From Streptomyces sp. NBC_01429 (GTDB lineage Bacteria; Actinomycetota; Actinomycetes; Streptomycetales; Streptomycetaceae), in NCBI RefSeq assembly GCF_036231945.1, contig NZ_CP109599.1, positions 4,918,501-4,982,500 of the forward strand: a stretch of DNA of 64,000 nucleotides, read 5' to 3'. A program made the translations under genes and the position numbers. Below, piece by piece: positions 31,183-40,133 of this stretch. The notes beneath the pieces were generated by a model that was not told the DNA's origin, made no database searches, and worked only from the letters and a program-made list of their open reading frames with translations. Numbering within the stretch: the first letter of the stretch is position 1; every line of letters begins with the position of its first letter.

Positions 31183-32223
31183 ATGCCTGCCCTGCCGCCC
31201 GCGGTCTCCGTGATCATGCCGGTGCTCAACGAGGAACGCCATCTGAGGAACTCCGTCCGGCACATCCTGGAGCAGGAGTACGACGGCGAGATGGAGGTGG
31301 TGATCGCGCTCGGCCCCTCCGCGGACCGTACGGACGAGATCGCCGCGGAGCTGGTACGGGAGACCGCGTCCGACGCGCGCGCCCGCGTCCACACCGTCCC
31401 GAACCCGACGGGCCGCACCCCGGCGGCGCTGAACGCCGCGATCAAGGCGTCCCGTCACCCCGTCGTCGTACGGGTCGACGGCCACGGCATGCTCTCGCCG
31501 AACTACATCGCCACCGCGGTCCGGCTCCTGGAGGAGACGGGCGCGCAGAACGTCGGCGGCATCATGCACGCCGAGGGCGAGAACGACTGGGAGAACGCGG
31601 TGGCCGCCGCGATGACCTCGAAGATCGGCGTCGGCAACGCCGCGTTCCACACCGGAGGCGAGGCCGGCCCGGCCGAGACCGTGTATCTGGGCGTCTTCCG
31701 GCGCGAGGCGCTGGAACAGCAGGACGGCTACAACGAGGAGTTCATCCGCGCCCAGGACTGGGAGCTGAACTTCCGCATCCGCGAGTCGGGCGGCGCGATC
31801 TGGTTCTCGCCCGAACTGCGCGTCCAGTACCGCCCGCGCCCCTCGGTGAAGGCGCTCGCCAAGCAGTACAAGGACTACGGCCGCTGGCGCCATGTCGTCG
31901 CCCGCTACCACTCCGGCTCGATCAACCTGCGCTATCTCGCCCCGCCGGCCGCCGTCTGCGCGATCGCGGCGGGCCTGGTCGTCGGCGTGGCTCTCACGCC
32001 GTGGGGCCTGGTCGTGCCGGCCGGCTATCTCGCCGCGATCGTCGCGGGCTCGCTCCCGGCGGGCAAGGGCCTGTCGCTGAAGGCGCGCCTACAGATCCCG
32101 GTGGCGCTGGCCACCATGCACATGTCGTGGGGCTTCGGCTTCCTGACGAGCCCGCGCTCGCTGGCGAAGAAGGTCATCGCGAGCCGCCGCCCGGCCGCCG
32201 GGGCGCGGCCGGTCGAGGCGTAA
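31183..32223 (+). CDS. family 2 glycosyltransferase with C-terminal membrane helices
   Basis: A 346-residue GT-A enzyme. The N-terminal nucleotide-sugar fold has VSVIMPVLNEERHLRNSV, the DxD-like VVVRVDGHGMLSPNYI and the acceptor motif EFIRAQDWELNFRI (ED/QDWE). The C-terminal quarter has two hydrophobic segments (PPAAVCAIAAGLVVGVALT, LVVPAGYLAAIVAGSLP), so it is membrane-associated. It lies within the LCP cluster and may build the glycopolymer that the LCP enzymes attach. Donor and acceptor are unknown. Confidence 0.9.
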   Translation: MPALPPAVSVIMPVLNEERHLRNSVRHILEQEYDGEMEVVIALGPSADRTDEIAAELVRETASDARARVHTVPNPTGRTPAALNAAIKASRHPVVVRVDGHGMLSPNYIATAVRLLEETGAQNVGGIMHAEGENDWENAVAAAMTSKIGVGNAAFHTGGEAGPAETVYLGVFRREALEQQDGYNEEFIRAQDWELNFRIRESGGAIWFSPELRVQYRPRPSVKALAKQYKDYGRWRHVVARYHSGSINLRYLAPPAAVCAIAAGLVVGVALTPWGLVVPAGYLAAIVAGSLPAGKGLSLKARLQIPVALATMHMSWGFGFLTSPRSLAKKVIASRRPAAGARPVEA

Positions 32224-32242
32224 CCCGTAGCAGAACGAAGCG

Positions 32243-32276
32243 GGAGCGCCGCCCGGCAGGTGCCGGGCGGCGCTCC
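32243..32276. terminator. bidirectional terminator hairpin
   Basis: A 15-bp perfect stem, GGAGCGCCGCCCGGC and its complement, with the loop AGGT, between the convergent GT2 and third LCP genes. It is followed by CTCTCTCGT. Confidence 0.88.
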
Positions 32277-32297
32277 TCTCTCGTAAGTACGGCGGTG

Positions 32298-34046
32298 TCA
32301 GAAGCGGTACGGCTTGTACACGTCCATGCAGGCGTCCTTCTCCGAGCCGTTGAGGGCGTCCGCCGTGTCCGGGACGGAGCCCGCCTCGGGTTCGGCCGCC
32401 TTCGGGAAGGCCGAGCCGGTGCGCCAGTCCGCGCCGACCGTCACCGTGACCCCCGACACGTCCGTGGACTTCTTCACCGAAGTCAGCGGAATCCCCAGGG
32501 CCTTGGCGACCGCCTGCGCGTCGCCCTCCAGCTCCGCGCTGGGGAAGTCGACCGTCGTCCTCTCCTGCGGGGTGAGCTGGGCGTCCGCCCTGGCCAGCGG
32601 GTATCCCTTGCCGTTCAGCAGTGTCGCCACGGCCGCCGCGCGGCCCCGTACCGGGCTGCTCTGCGCGTCGCCCGTGCCGTTGCGCACGCCCACACCGGTG
32701 TCGGCGGGCGTGGATGACGGGGTCTTGGCGGCCTTGTCGGCGGCCTTCTTCCCGGCGGCGGCCCCGGTCTTCGCATCGGCCTTGTCGCCGTTGCTGTCGA
32801 AGGCCACGTCGTCGCGGAGCATCGCCCACATCCTGTCCGCGTCGGCCTGCTGCACGACCAGATGGTTCGGATCCTGCGGATCGACGTCCGTCGGCATCGT
32901 GGTCATGGTGATGCGGTCGGTCGGCACGCTCTTGAGCTGCATGGCCAGGTCGAAGAGCTTCTTGACCGTACCGATCTCCTGCGACACCTCCAGCGACTTG
33001 GTGGCGGCCTCCGCGAGACCGGTCAGCCTGGGCGTGTCGGTGAAGACGTTCTGCGAGGTGAGATGGCGGATCATCGAGTTCAGATACATGTGCTGCGCCT
33101 TGGCGCGGCCGAGGTCGCTGGCGAAGGCGTGCCGGGTGCGCAGCCACTGGAGGGCCTGCTCGCCCTTGACCTGGTGGGTGCCCTTGGTGAGTTTGAGCCC
33201 CGAGCCGCCGGGGACCCCGGGCCGGGGCCGGTCCCACACGTTGTCCTTGACGCAGACGTCGACGCCGCCGATCGCGTCGGCCATCTTCACGACGCCGGAG
33301 AAGTCGATCGTCATCCAGTGGTCGATGTAGAGGCCGGTCAGCTTCTGCCAGGTGGCGAGGGTGCAGCCCGCGCCACCGCGCCCCAGCGACTCGTTGATGA
33401 TCGTGTTGACCTGCGGATAGGTCGTGCCGGTCTCGGCGTCCTCGCACTTCGGTATGGAGACCCGGGTGTCCCGGGGTATCGACACGACCGAGGCGTTCTT
33501 CCGGTCGGCGGATATGTGGACCAGCATCTGCACGTCCGCGAGCGGCGGGTCCTCCGTGAGGTTCTTGCCGCCGCCGAGCTTGACGTTCGCCGGATCGCTG
33601 CGGCTGTCGGAGCCCAGGAGCAGGATGTTCAGCGGGGTCTGGCCCGCCGCGTTCGCCCGCGCCTTCGCCGGGTCCGCCGCGCCGCCGGTGCGCGAGCCGC
33701 TGCGGATGTTGCCGTTGAGGTGCTCGTAGTACCAGTAACCGGCGCCGGCCGTCCCGAGTATCAGCAGCGACAGCACGGCGGCGGCCCAGCGCACTATGCG
33801 CCAGGGTCCGCGCCTGGTGCGTACGGGGAGCGCGTCGCCGCTCTTCCCGGCCCCGGCCCCGGCGGGGGGCGGGGAGCCCGGCCCGGATCCGGACCCGCCG
33901 CCTACGCCGGATCCCGGCCCGCCGTCCGCGTCCTTCGGGGGCGGTCCGTCCCCCTCGTACAGGCTGTCGTCCCAGCCCAGTTCCCGCGCCTGCGGGACGC
34001 GTTCTCGCGCGCCCTCCGGCCGTACACCACTACCGCTCTGACCCAT
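32298..34046 (-). CDS. LCP family protein with LytR_C domain, third of five
   Basis: A 582-residue protein. A ~90-residue Gly/Pro-rich cytoplasmic tail precedes a transmembrane helix (IVRWAAAVLSLLILGTAGAG). The LCP domain has LNILLLGSDSRSDPAN, VQMLVHISADRKNASVVSIP then RDTRVSIPKCE, and WLRTRHAFASDLGRAKAQHM. A C-terminal LytR_C segment begins at GVGVRNGTGDAQS. ATG 34046 is chosen over GTG 34064 because GGGGAG is 5 nt upstream. It is followed by the next LCP gene in the same direction with 46 bp between them, probably one operon. Confidence 0.92.
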   Translation of the reverse strand: MGQSGSGVRPEGARERVPQARELGWDDSLYEGDGPPPKDADGGPGSGVGGGSGSGPGSPPPAGAGAGKSGDALPVRTRRGPWRIVRWAAAVLSLLILGTAGAGYWYYEHLNGNIRSGSRTGGAADPAKARANAAGQTPLNILLLGSDSRSDPANVKLGGGKNLTEDPPLADVQMLVHISADRKNASVVSIPRDTRVSIPKCEDAETGTTYPQVNTIINESLGRGGAGCTLATWQKLTGLYIDHWMTIDFSGVVKMADAIGGVDVCVKDNVWDRPRPGVPGGSGLKLTKGTHQVKGEQALQWLRTRHAFASDLGRAKAQHMYLNSMIRHLTSQNVFTDTPRLTGLAEAATKSLEVSQEIGTVKKLFDLAMQLKSVPTDRITMTTMPTDVDPQDPNHLVVQQADADRMWAMLRDDVAFDSNGDKADAKTGAAAGKKAADKAAKTPSSTPADTGVGVRNGTGDAQSSPVRGRAAAVATLLNGKGYPLARADAQLTPQERTTVDFPSAELEGDAQAVAKALGIPLTSVKKSTDVSGVTVTVGADWRTGSAFPKAAEPEAGSVPDTADALNGSEKDACMDVYKPYRF

Positions 34047-34092
34047 CCAGACTCCCCGTGTCACGCAGTCCGTACGAGCCGGTTCCGCGGCG

Positions 34093-35880
34093 TCACTTGG
34101 CGCAGACCTGCTTGTCCGCTTCTACCTTCTGCACGTTGGACGACACCTTCGCCGCCCCGGCGATGGGCACCCCGGCGCCCTTGAAGTCCTTGCCCAGGGT
34201 CAGCGCCATCGCTTCGAGCCCCTCGGCGTCCTCGGTGCCCGGCTTCATCCCGGACGCGGGCAGCCCCAGCATGTCCGCCAGCGCGCGCGCCTGGTCGGCC
34301 TGGTTCGGCGCGTACTCCAGCGTCGTCCTGGCCACATCGGCCGGGGCGTTGCCCTTGTTGGAGGACTTCAGCACGCCCTCGGTGTTCTGCAGCCAGTTCA
34401 GGGTCTCCTGCGCGGAGCCCTGCGGGCCGCCGCCGTTGAACACGTCGACGCGCACATCGGCGGGCGCGGCCTTGGTGCCCTTGAGGAGCGCCTCCTGCTT
34501 CTTCTTGGCGGCGGCGTCCTTCGCCGACTCCTTCTTCTTCACCTCGGTGAGGGAGACGTCGTTCTGCATCATCGAGAACAGCGGCTTGGCCTCGTTGTCG
34601 TTGAGGACCACCGTCGCCTTCACGGTCTCCGCCGGGTTGTCGAGCACCGGCAGCGTCATGAAGGTGATGTTCTTCGCCGGGACCTTGGCGAGTTCCTTGG
34701 CGAGTTCGCTGAGCTTGTCGATGCTGCCGATGCCGGTGTCCACCGTCAGCGCCTTCGTCGCCGCCTCCGCCAGCTTGAACAGCTTGCTGGGGCTGGTCAG
34801 CGTGTCGCCGGACTTCATCTCGCGGATCATCGAGCCGAGGAACTGCTGCTGCGTCTGGATCCGGCTGAGGTCGCTCTCGTTGCCGAACGCGTGCCGGGTA
34901 CGGACGAAGGCGAGGGCCTGCTCGCCCGCGATCTTGTGGGTGCCCTTGGTGAGCTTGAGCCGCGACTTTTTGTCGTCGACGTCCTTGTCCACGCACACCT
35001 CGACGCCCCCGACCGCGGTGGACAGCGTCTTGACCGCGTTGAAGTCGGCCATCATGAAGTGGTCGATCTCCAGGCCGGTGATCTCGGTGGTGGTGCGCAT
35101 CGTGCAGCCGGGGTCCCGGTCGTCCTGGCCCAGGCTGTTGTTGAAGCGCTGCTGCGTGGCACCGGGGATGACCTTGGTGCCGTCCTCGGTCTTGGTCTCG
35201 CAGTCGGGGATGTCGGTGATCAGGTCGCGCGGGATGGAGAGCACCGTCGCGTTCGTACGGTCCTTGGAGACGTGGAACAGCAGATTGGTGTCGGCGTGGC
35301 CGATGCTGCCCGCGTCGCCGTATCCCTCGTTGCCCGCGCCGGTCCGCTTGTCCGTGCCGATCAGCAGGATGTTGACGGGCTTGCCCTTTTTGAAGCCGCC
35401 GCTGCCCGCGCCCGCGACATCGATGGTGGCGATGTTGCTGTTGAGGTGCTGGTAGTAGAGGTAACCGCCGGTGGAACCGGCCACCAGGACGAGGGCCAGC
35501 GCGCCGCCGGTCCACAGCAGGGCCTTCTTCTTGCCCGACTTCTTCTTGCCCTTGACAGCCTTGCGCTTACGGCGGCCGGGCGCGGCGGGCGGCGGCTCCT
35601 GCTGGTTCCTGCCCGGGCCCTTGGCCGGATTCTTGCCCGCCCGGCGGCTGCGCTGCTCCGGGACGTCGGCGCGCGGCGCCGGGGCGTCGCCGGTCGCGGC
35701 CGACGGGTCCGGTCCGGTGCCGGTACCGGCGTCCGTTCTTCTGCCGGTGGTGGCGCGTGGTGCCGGTGACTGCCCTGTGGAGTGGTCCAGTCGCAGCTCG
35801 TAGTTACCCGTGTCCGGGTTGAGCACCCACTGGTCGGCGGGATCGATATCGTCCGCCTGTCCACGGCTATGTGCATCCAC
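34093..35880 (-). CDS. LCP family protein with LytR_C domain, fourth of five
   Basis: A 595-residue protein. The N-terminus VDAHSRGQADDIDPADQWVL is followed by a highly basic stretch (GRRKRKAVKGKKKSGKKK) directly before the helix (LLWTGGALALVLVAGSTGGY). The LCP core shows VNILLIGTDKRTGAGN, HADTNLLFHVSKDRTNATVL then SIPRDLITDIPD and FVRTRHAFGNESDLSRIQTQ. A LytR_C domain (RVDVFNGGGPQGSAQETLNW) completes it. The start is GTG 35880 with GGAGG 12 nt upstream. Polymer specificity cannot be read from sequence. Confidence 0.92.
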   Translation of the reverse strand: MDAHSRGQADDIDPADQWVLNPDTGNYELRLDHSTGQSPAPRATTGRRTDAGTGTGPDPSAATGDAPAPRADVPEQRSRRAGKNPAKGPGRNQQEPPPAAPGRRKRKAVKGKKKSGKKKALLWTGGALALVLVAGSTGGYLYYQHLNSNIATIDVAGAGSGGFKKGKPVNILLIGTDKRTGAGNEGYGDAGSIGHADTNLLFHVSKDRTNATVLSIPRDLITDIPDCETKTEDGTKVIPGATQQRFNNSLGQDDRDPGCTMRTTTEITGLEIDHFMMADFNAVKTLSTAVGGVEVCVDKDVDDKKSRLKLTKGTHKIAGEQALAFVRTRHAFGNESDLSRIQTQQQFLGSMIREMKSGDTLTSPSKLFKLAEAATKALTVDTGIGSIDKLSELAKELAKVPAKNITFMTLPVLDNPAETVKATVVLNDNEAKPLFSMMQNDVSLTEVKKKESAKDAAAKKKQEALLKGTKAAPADVRVDVFNGGGPQGSAQETLNWLQNTEGVLKSSNKGNAPADVARTTLEYAPNQADQARALADMLGLPASGMKPGTEDAEGLEAMALTLGKDFKGAGVPIAGAAKVSSNVQKVEADKQVCAK

Positions 35881-36102
35881 GGTTGCTTGAATCCTCCGTC
35901 GGTGCCACGCGAGTCGCCTTCCCCCGAAGACGCCCGGTTTTCGCTCCAGCTAGTGCGCGACCTGGCGGTCGGATGCACCGGATCGCGCCACACTATCCGT
36001 CCAGTTCAGCGTCGAGCGACGCCCGTGACAAATTCCACGTTCCTTACAAGCGGGCAATCTGCCCAATTTTCGTGGACTGTCGCTCACTCTTTGGGTATTG
36101 CT

Positions 36103-37491
36103 TTACTCGCATACGCGCGCCGCGGCATTTGTCCCCTGGAAGACGGGGTCTTCGTCCGTCGTGGCGGCGGGGGAATCATCGGCCTCATCGGCTTCGTCGG
36201 TGTCTTCCGCGCTCGGCGGGACGACGGTGACGAGGGCGTCCTCGCGCAATTGCTTGAAGAGGATATTCGCGGCGGGCTGCACCAGTTCGTCCCGGTTGGG
36301 GTCCTGAACATACGGTTGCCGGGGAACAGTGAGGAACTGCACCTTGTCGGTCGGTACGCTCTGCATCGAACGCGTCAGATCGTAGAGATCGCTGAGCGAG
36401 CCCAGCCCCGGGTCGGTGGTGATGGCCTTCGTCGCCGCGTAGAGCACCGGATAGAGCTGCGTCGGATTGAGCAGCACCCCATTGCTCTGCACCTTCTTGA
36501 AGAGGGCGCCGAGGAACCGCTGCTGCCTGCCCATGCGCTGCGTGTCGCTGCCGTCCCCGAGGCTGTGCCGCGCCCGTACGTAACCGAGCGCCTGCTCGCC
36601 GTCGAGTGTGTGCGTACCGGCGGAGAGCTTGAGCTTCGAGTCCTTGTCGTCCACCGCCTCCTTGAGGCAGACCTTGACGCCGTCGACCGCGTCCACCATG
36701 TCCTTGAAGCCCTGGAAGTCGACCACCATGTGATGGTCGACGCGGATACCGGTGAGCTTCTCGACGGTACGGATGGTGCAGGCCGCGCCGCCGAACTCGA
36801 AGGCCCAGTTGAACTGCGCGGACTGCGCCCTGCTGCGGGTGCCGTCCGACCGGCGGCAGCTGGGGATGTCCACCATCAGGTCGCGCGGGAAGGAGACGGC
36901 GGTCGCGCTCTTCCGGTCGGCGGGCAGATGCAGCAGGATCGTCGTGTCGGAGCGCTGCGAACCGCCGTCGTCGCGGCCGTACTTGCTGTTGCCCTCGCCG
37001 GCCCGGCTGTCCGAGCCGACGAGAAGTATGTTCTCGGCGTCCAGGACGACGGGCTTCGGCCGTTCCTTCTCGTATGTCTGAAGTTCGGCGGCGGTGCTGG
37101 TATCGGTCGTGATGTTGGCGTCGAGCCGCTGGTAGAACCACCAGCCGGTGGCGGTGACGGCGAGCACGGTCACCGAGGCGCCGACGGCCACCCAGCGCAG
37201 CCAGCGGCGCTTGCGGGGCTTGCGCGGCGCGGGAAGCGCGGCAAGCACGGGCGGTGCGCCGGCCGGCTCCGCTGCGGGCTCGGGCGCCGCGGCGGCCGCC
37301 GCCATGACGGAGGCGACGGCCGTGAGGGCGGCGTGGTACTCGTCGCCGCGCTGGGGTTTTTCGTCAAGGGGGGCCGTGACGTCTCTGTCCTCGGCTGCCG
37401 CGCCGCTCTCGGATTCGCTCCCGGATTCGCTCCCGGCGTTCTCGTCCGGTTCGGGCGGCGTGCCAGCACTGTCGGTCACGTCTTCGTCCAT
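36103..37491 (-). CDS. LCP family protein, fifth of five
   Basis: A 462-residue protein. An acidic/Ala-rich N-terminal tail (SESGSESESGAAAEDRD) and a basic patch (RKPRKRRWLRW) precede a helix (VAVGASVTVLAVTATGWWFY). The LCP core has ENILLVGSDSRAGEGNS, DTTILLHLPADRKSATAVSF then PRDLMVDIPSC, and YVRARHSLGDGSDTQRMGRQ. It has no LytR_C domain but an acidic C-terminus. The ATG at 37491 touches its GAAGG (TGAAGGATG with the upstream small ORF stop), implying coupling. A GTG at 37479 is an alternative start. A 222-bp gap separates it from the fourth LCP gene. Confidence 0.9.
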   Translation of the reverse strand: MDEDVTDSAGTPPEPDENAGSESGSESESGAAAEDRDVTAPLDEKPQRGDEYHAALTAVASVMAAAAAAPEPAAEPAGAPPVLAALPAPRKPRKRRWLRWVAVGASVTVLAVTATGWWFYQRLDANITTDTSTAAELQTYEKERPKPVVLDAENILLVGSDSRAGEGNSKYGRDDGGSQRSDTTILLHLPADRKSATAVSFPRDLMVDIPSCRRSDGTRSRAQSAQFNWAFEFGGAACTIRTVEKLTGIRVDHHMVVDFQGFKDMVDAVDGVKVCLKEAVDDKDSKLKLSAGTHTLDGEQALGYVRARHSLGDGSDTQRMGRQQRFLGALFKKVQSNGVLLNPTQLYPVLYAATKAITTDPGLGSLSDLYDLTRSMQSVPTDKVQFLTVPRQPYVQDPNRDELVQPAANILFKQLREDALVTVVPPSAEDTDEADEADDSPAATTDEDPVFQGTNAAARVCE

Positions 37492-37494
37492 CCT

Positions 37495-37590
37495 TCAAGC
37501 CGTCGGCGGCACGCTGGGCCGCCGGTTGATGTCGTAGACGGGCGGCGACGGCCCTTGGTTGTGCTGGAGATCGCACATCTTGCCGATCAT
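37495..37590 (-). CDS. small ORF coupled to the fifth LCP gene
   Basis: 31 residues beginning MIGKMCDLQHNQGPSPPVYD and ending RPSVPPTA. Almost every codon ends in G or C, as in real genes here, while the frame further upstream loses that bias. Its TGA is 1 nt from the AGG before the LCP ATG, a coupling arrangement. The start is uncertain (no clear ribosome site) and the function is unknown. Confidence 0.4.
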   Translation of the reverse strand: MIGKMCDLQHNQGPSPPVYDINRRPSVPPTA

Positions 37591-37691
37591 GTGCTTCGGT
37601 TTGGTTACGGCTGTGCCACCCCCGTCCGTTGTGTGCGGGACGGGCGGTTTTCGGACGTTCCCGGGGAGACGTGTTGCCTTTCCGCGCCGCG

Positions 37692-38444
37692 TCAAACCGC
37701 GCGGTGGGTGACCCGTTCACTCGTCACGCGCTGCTCCAGCGCCGGTGCCGGAAGCGTCCCGAGATGTCGGCACAGCACCACGGAGCCGCCCGCCGCGAGC
37801 GGGGCGAACAGCCCGGCCGAGAGCCCCTGCCAGCCGTCGTACGACAGCCCCGACAGCAGCCGCGAACCGGCGCCGAGAACTCGCTCCTCGGCGTCCGCGC
37901 GTGCCCGCGCGACCAGTTGGGCCCCCGTCAGCTCCGTCCCCCCGACGACGAGCGCGGGCGCCTGCGGGTCCACCGGGGCGTACGGCGCGAAGCGGTCGCC
38001 CTGCGAGGGCACCTCGACGGCGTAGTCCACGAACCCGGCCGGAGGCCGCGGGAAACGGCCGCCCAGCGGACGCAGCGCCAGCGCCACCCGCTCGCCGCCG
38101 CACGCGCGCGCCGCGTCCAGCGTGTCCGGGCCGCTGACCACGAGAGAGGCCGCCGCGGGGTCGCCGCCGATCTCCACGCACACCCCCACCGAGGAACAGG
38201 CGAGCAGCCACACCGCGCTCTGCCAGTGCGCGGGCAGCAGCAGCGCGAGCCGGTCGCCCGGCTCGGCGGACAGCTCGTCCTGGAGCAGATTGGCGGTCTT
38301 GGACACCCAATTGGCGAAGGTGGCCACGGACAATTCCACCCGCTCACCGGTGGCATCGTCGTAGAAAGTGATCAAGGGGCGGGCCGGGTCCGCGGCGAGA
38401 GCGGATCGCAGCAGGTCGGCGGGGGTACGGTCGCTGGCGTTCAC
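37692..38444 (-). CDS. TIGR03089 family protein (AMP-binding-enzyme N-domain-like)
   Basis: A 250-residue actinobacterial protein that resembles the N-terminal part of acyl-CoA synthetase/AMP ligases: LLRSALAADPARPLITFYDD, TFANWVSKTANLLQDELSAE, PGDRLALLLPAHWQSAVWLL. The C-terminal AMP/ATP signature region is missing, so ligase activity is doubtful. The length is normal for this named family, and its role is unknown. The start is GTG 38444. It lies upstream of the LCP genes on the same strand and is divergent from the amidase. Confidence 0.88.
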   Translation of the reverse strand: MNASDRTPADLLRSALAADPARPLITFYDDATGERVELSVATFANWVSKTANLLQDELSAEPGDRLALLLPAHWQSAVWLLACSSVGVCVEIGGDPAAASLVVSGPDTLDAARACGGERVALALRPLGGRFPRPPAGFVDYAVEVPSQGDRFAPYAPVDPQAPALVVGGTELTGAQLVARARADAEERVLGAGSRLLSGLSYDGWQGLSAGLFAPLAAGGSVVLCRHLGTLPAPALEQRVTSERVTHRAV

Positions 38445-38570
38445 GCGGCACAGGGTACGCCGGGGCCCTGTGCCGCCACCGCCGTACCGGTGACGCCGTA
38501 CACCGGTTGGCCCGACGGGCCGTCAGTTTTCCCGGAGGCGCGGCGGCGCCCGCGCCCGCAGGATCGGCTC

Positions 38571-40004
38571 ATGCGTGCCTACCTTGCAACCTCGATCGGC
38601 GTCACGTGCACCGCCGCCCTGCTCCTCCCTACGTCGCAGCCGTCGGACGCGCTCGCCGCACCGCACACGGCGGCGGCGTCCTCCACCGCGGAGCCGCACC
38701 ACCGGGCGGGCGCGGCGGCCGTGCCGGGCTCCACCGAGTCCCTCCCGCTCACCGCCCTCGGCGACCGGCGCTCGTCCGGCGCCGCTGAACAGGGCGTGGC
38801 CCGCCGTGACGTCCGGCCCTTCTCGATGCTCGGTGTCATCTGGGACGACGCCGACGCCGAGTTCCACGGCACCGTCCAGGTCCGGACCCGCGCCACCGCC
38901 ACCCACGTCTGGTCCGACTGGCAGGACCTGGAGACCCACAACCAGGAACACGGCGCCGACCCCGGCACCCAGGAGCGCGACTCGGGCACCGTGCACGGCT
39001 CCACCGCCCCGCTCTGGGTCGGCGGCTCGGACGGCGTCGAACTGCGCGTACGGGCCATCCAGGAGGACGGCGAGACGGGCCCGGCCCGCGGGCTGCTCCC
39101 GCGGGGGCTGCGGCTGGAGCTGATCGACCCGGGGGAGGAGCCGGGCGAGGAGACGCCGGAAGCCGGCGGTACGGATGTCGGCGGCAAGGGCAGCACCGGC
39201 GAGGAGAGCGGCGCCGCGGACCCGGGCGCGACCGGCTCCCTCGCCGAGGGCGAGCGCGCCCCCGCCATCCCCATGTCCCTGGAGGAATCGGCCAGTTCGA
39301 CCGCGAACGAGGGCCTCGCCACCCTGGGCGCCCGCGAGATCCCGGCCCTCACCAAAGCGGAGTCCGAGGCCGAGGTCACCGACGCCGCCGCCAAGCAGTA
39401 CGCGGCGCCGCGCCCGCGCATCGTCACGCGCAAGGGCTGGGGCGCGGACGAGTCGCTGCGGGAGAAGCGGTTCGGCTACACCAGCACGGTCAAGGCCGCC
39501 TTCGTCCACCACAGCGCCACCGGCAACAACTACACCTGCAAGCAGGCGCCCTCCGTCCTGCGCAGTATCTACCGCTACCACGTCAAGAGCAGCGGCTGGC
39601 GCGACTTCGGCTACAACTTCGCCATCGACAAGTGCGGAAACATCTACGAAGGGCGCGCCGGGGGCGTGGCGAGACCCGTACTGGGCGCCCACACGCTCGG
39701 TTTCAACACGAACACCATGGGCATCGCCGTCCTCGGAACGTACAGCGGTACGAACCCGCCGGCGGCGGCCACCACCGCCGTCGCGCAGCTCACCGCGTGG
39801 AAGCTCGGGCTGCACCGCGTCAACCCGAAGGGCAAGGTCACACTGACCTCCGGGGGAAGCGGGAAGTACTCCAAGGGAACCAGGGTCAGCATGAACACCA
39901 TCTCCGGGCACAGGGACGGATTCGCCACCGAATGCCCGGGGAGCCGTCTCTACAGCAGGCTCGGCACCGTCCGCACCACCGCGGCCCGCTACCAGGGCCG
40001 TTGA
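38571..40004 (+). CDS. secreted PGRP-type N-acetylmuramoyl-L-alanine amidase
   Basis: A 477-residue exported wall hydrolase. A signal peptide (ATSIGVTCTAALLLPTSQPS, then ALAA) starts it. A ~250-residue N-terminal region with DDADAEFHGTVQVRTRAT-type sequence and Gly/Glu-rich linkers follows. The C-terminal peptidoglycan-recognition/amidase_2 domain (from about 280) carries AAFVHHSATGNNYTC, GWRDFGYNFAIDKCGNIYEG, GAHTLGFNTNTMGIAVLG and ISGHRDGFATECPG, which supply zinc ligands His, His and Cys. It would cleave stem peptides from glycan strands, in keeping with the LCP neighbours. ATG 38571 has AGGA at 8 nt. Confidence 0.93.
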   Translation: MRAYLATSIGVTCTAALLLPTSQPSDALAAPHTAAASSTAEPHHRAGAAAVPGSTESLPLTALGDRRSSGAAEQGVARRDVRPFSMLGVIWDDADAEFHGTVQVRTRATATHVWSDWQDLETHNQEHGADPGTQERDSGTVHGSTAPLWVGGSDGVELRVRAIQEDGETGPARGLLPRGLRLELIDPGEEPGEETPEAGGTDVGGKGSTGEESGAADPGATGSLAEGERAPAIPMSLEESASSTANEGLATLGAREIPALTKAESEAEVTDAAAKQYAAPRPRIVTRKGWGADESLREKRFGYTSTVKAAFVHHSATGNNYTCKQAPSVLRSIYRYHVKSSGWRDFGYNFAIDKCGNIYEGRAGGVARPVLGAHTLGFNTNTMGIAVLGTYSGTNPPAAATTAVAQLTAWKLGLHRVNPKGKVTLTSGGSGKYSKGTRVSMNTISGHRDGFATECPGSRLYSRLGTVRTTAARYQGR

Positions 40005-40035
40005 CCAGCCGTCGCTGACCAGCGGCGACGGCTGG
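40005..40035 (+). terminator. hairpin terminator after the amidase gene
   Basis: CCAGCCGTCGC / GCGACGGCTGG, an 11-bp perfect stem with a 9-nt loop, begins right after the stop codon. There is no T-run, as is common for Streptomyces. Confidence 0.7.
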
Positions 40036-40133
40036 GCCGGGGGAGTGCCGGTCGGTTCCGAGTACGTGCGCATGTATCCATGTACGTACGAGAGCGCGGC
40101 CCCGAGACCACCCCGAGAAGCGGAGACCACACG

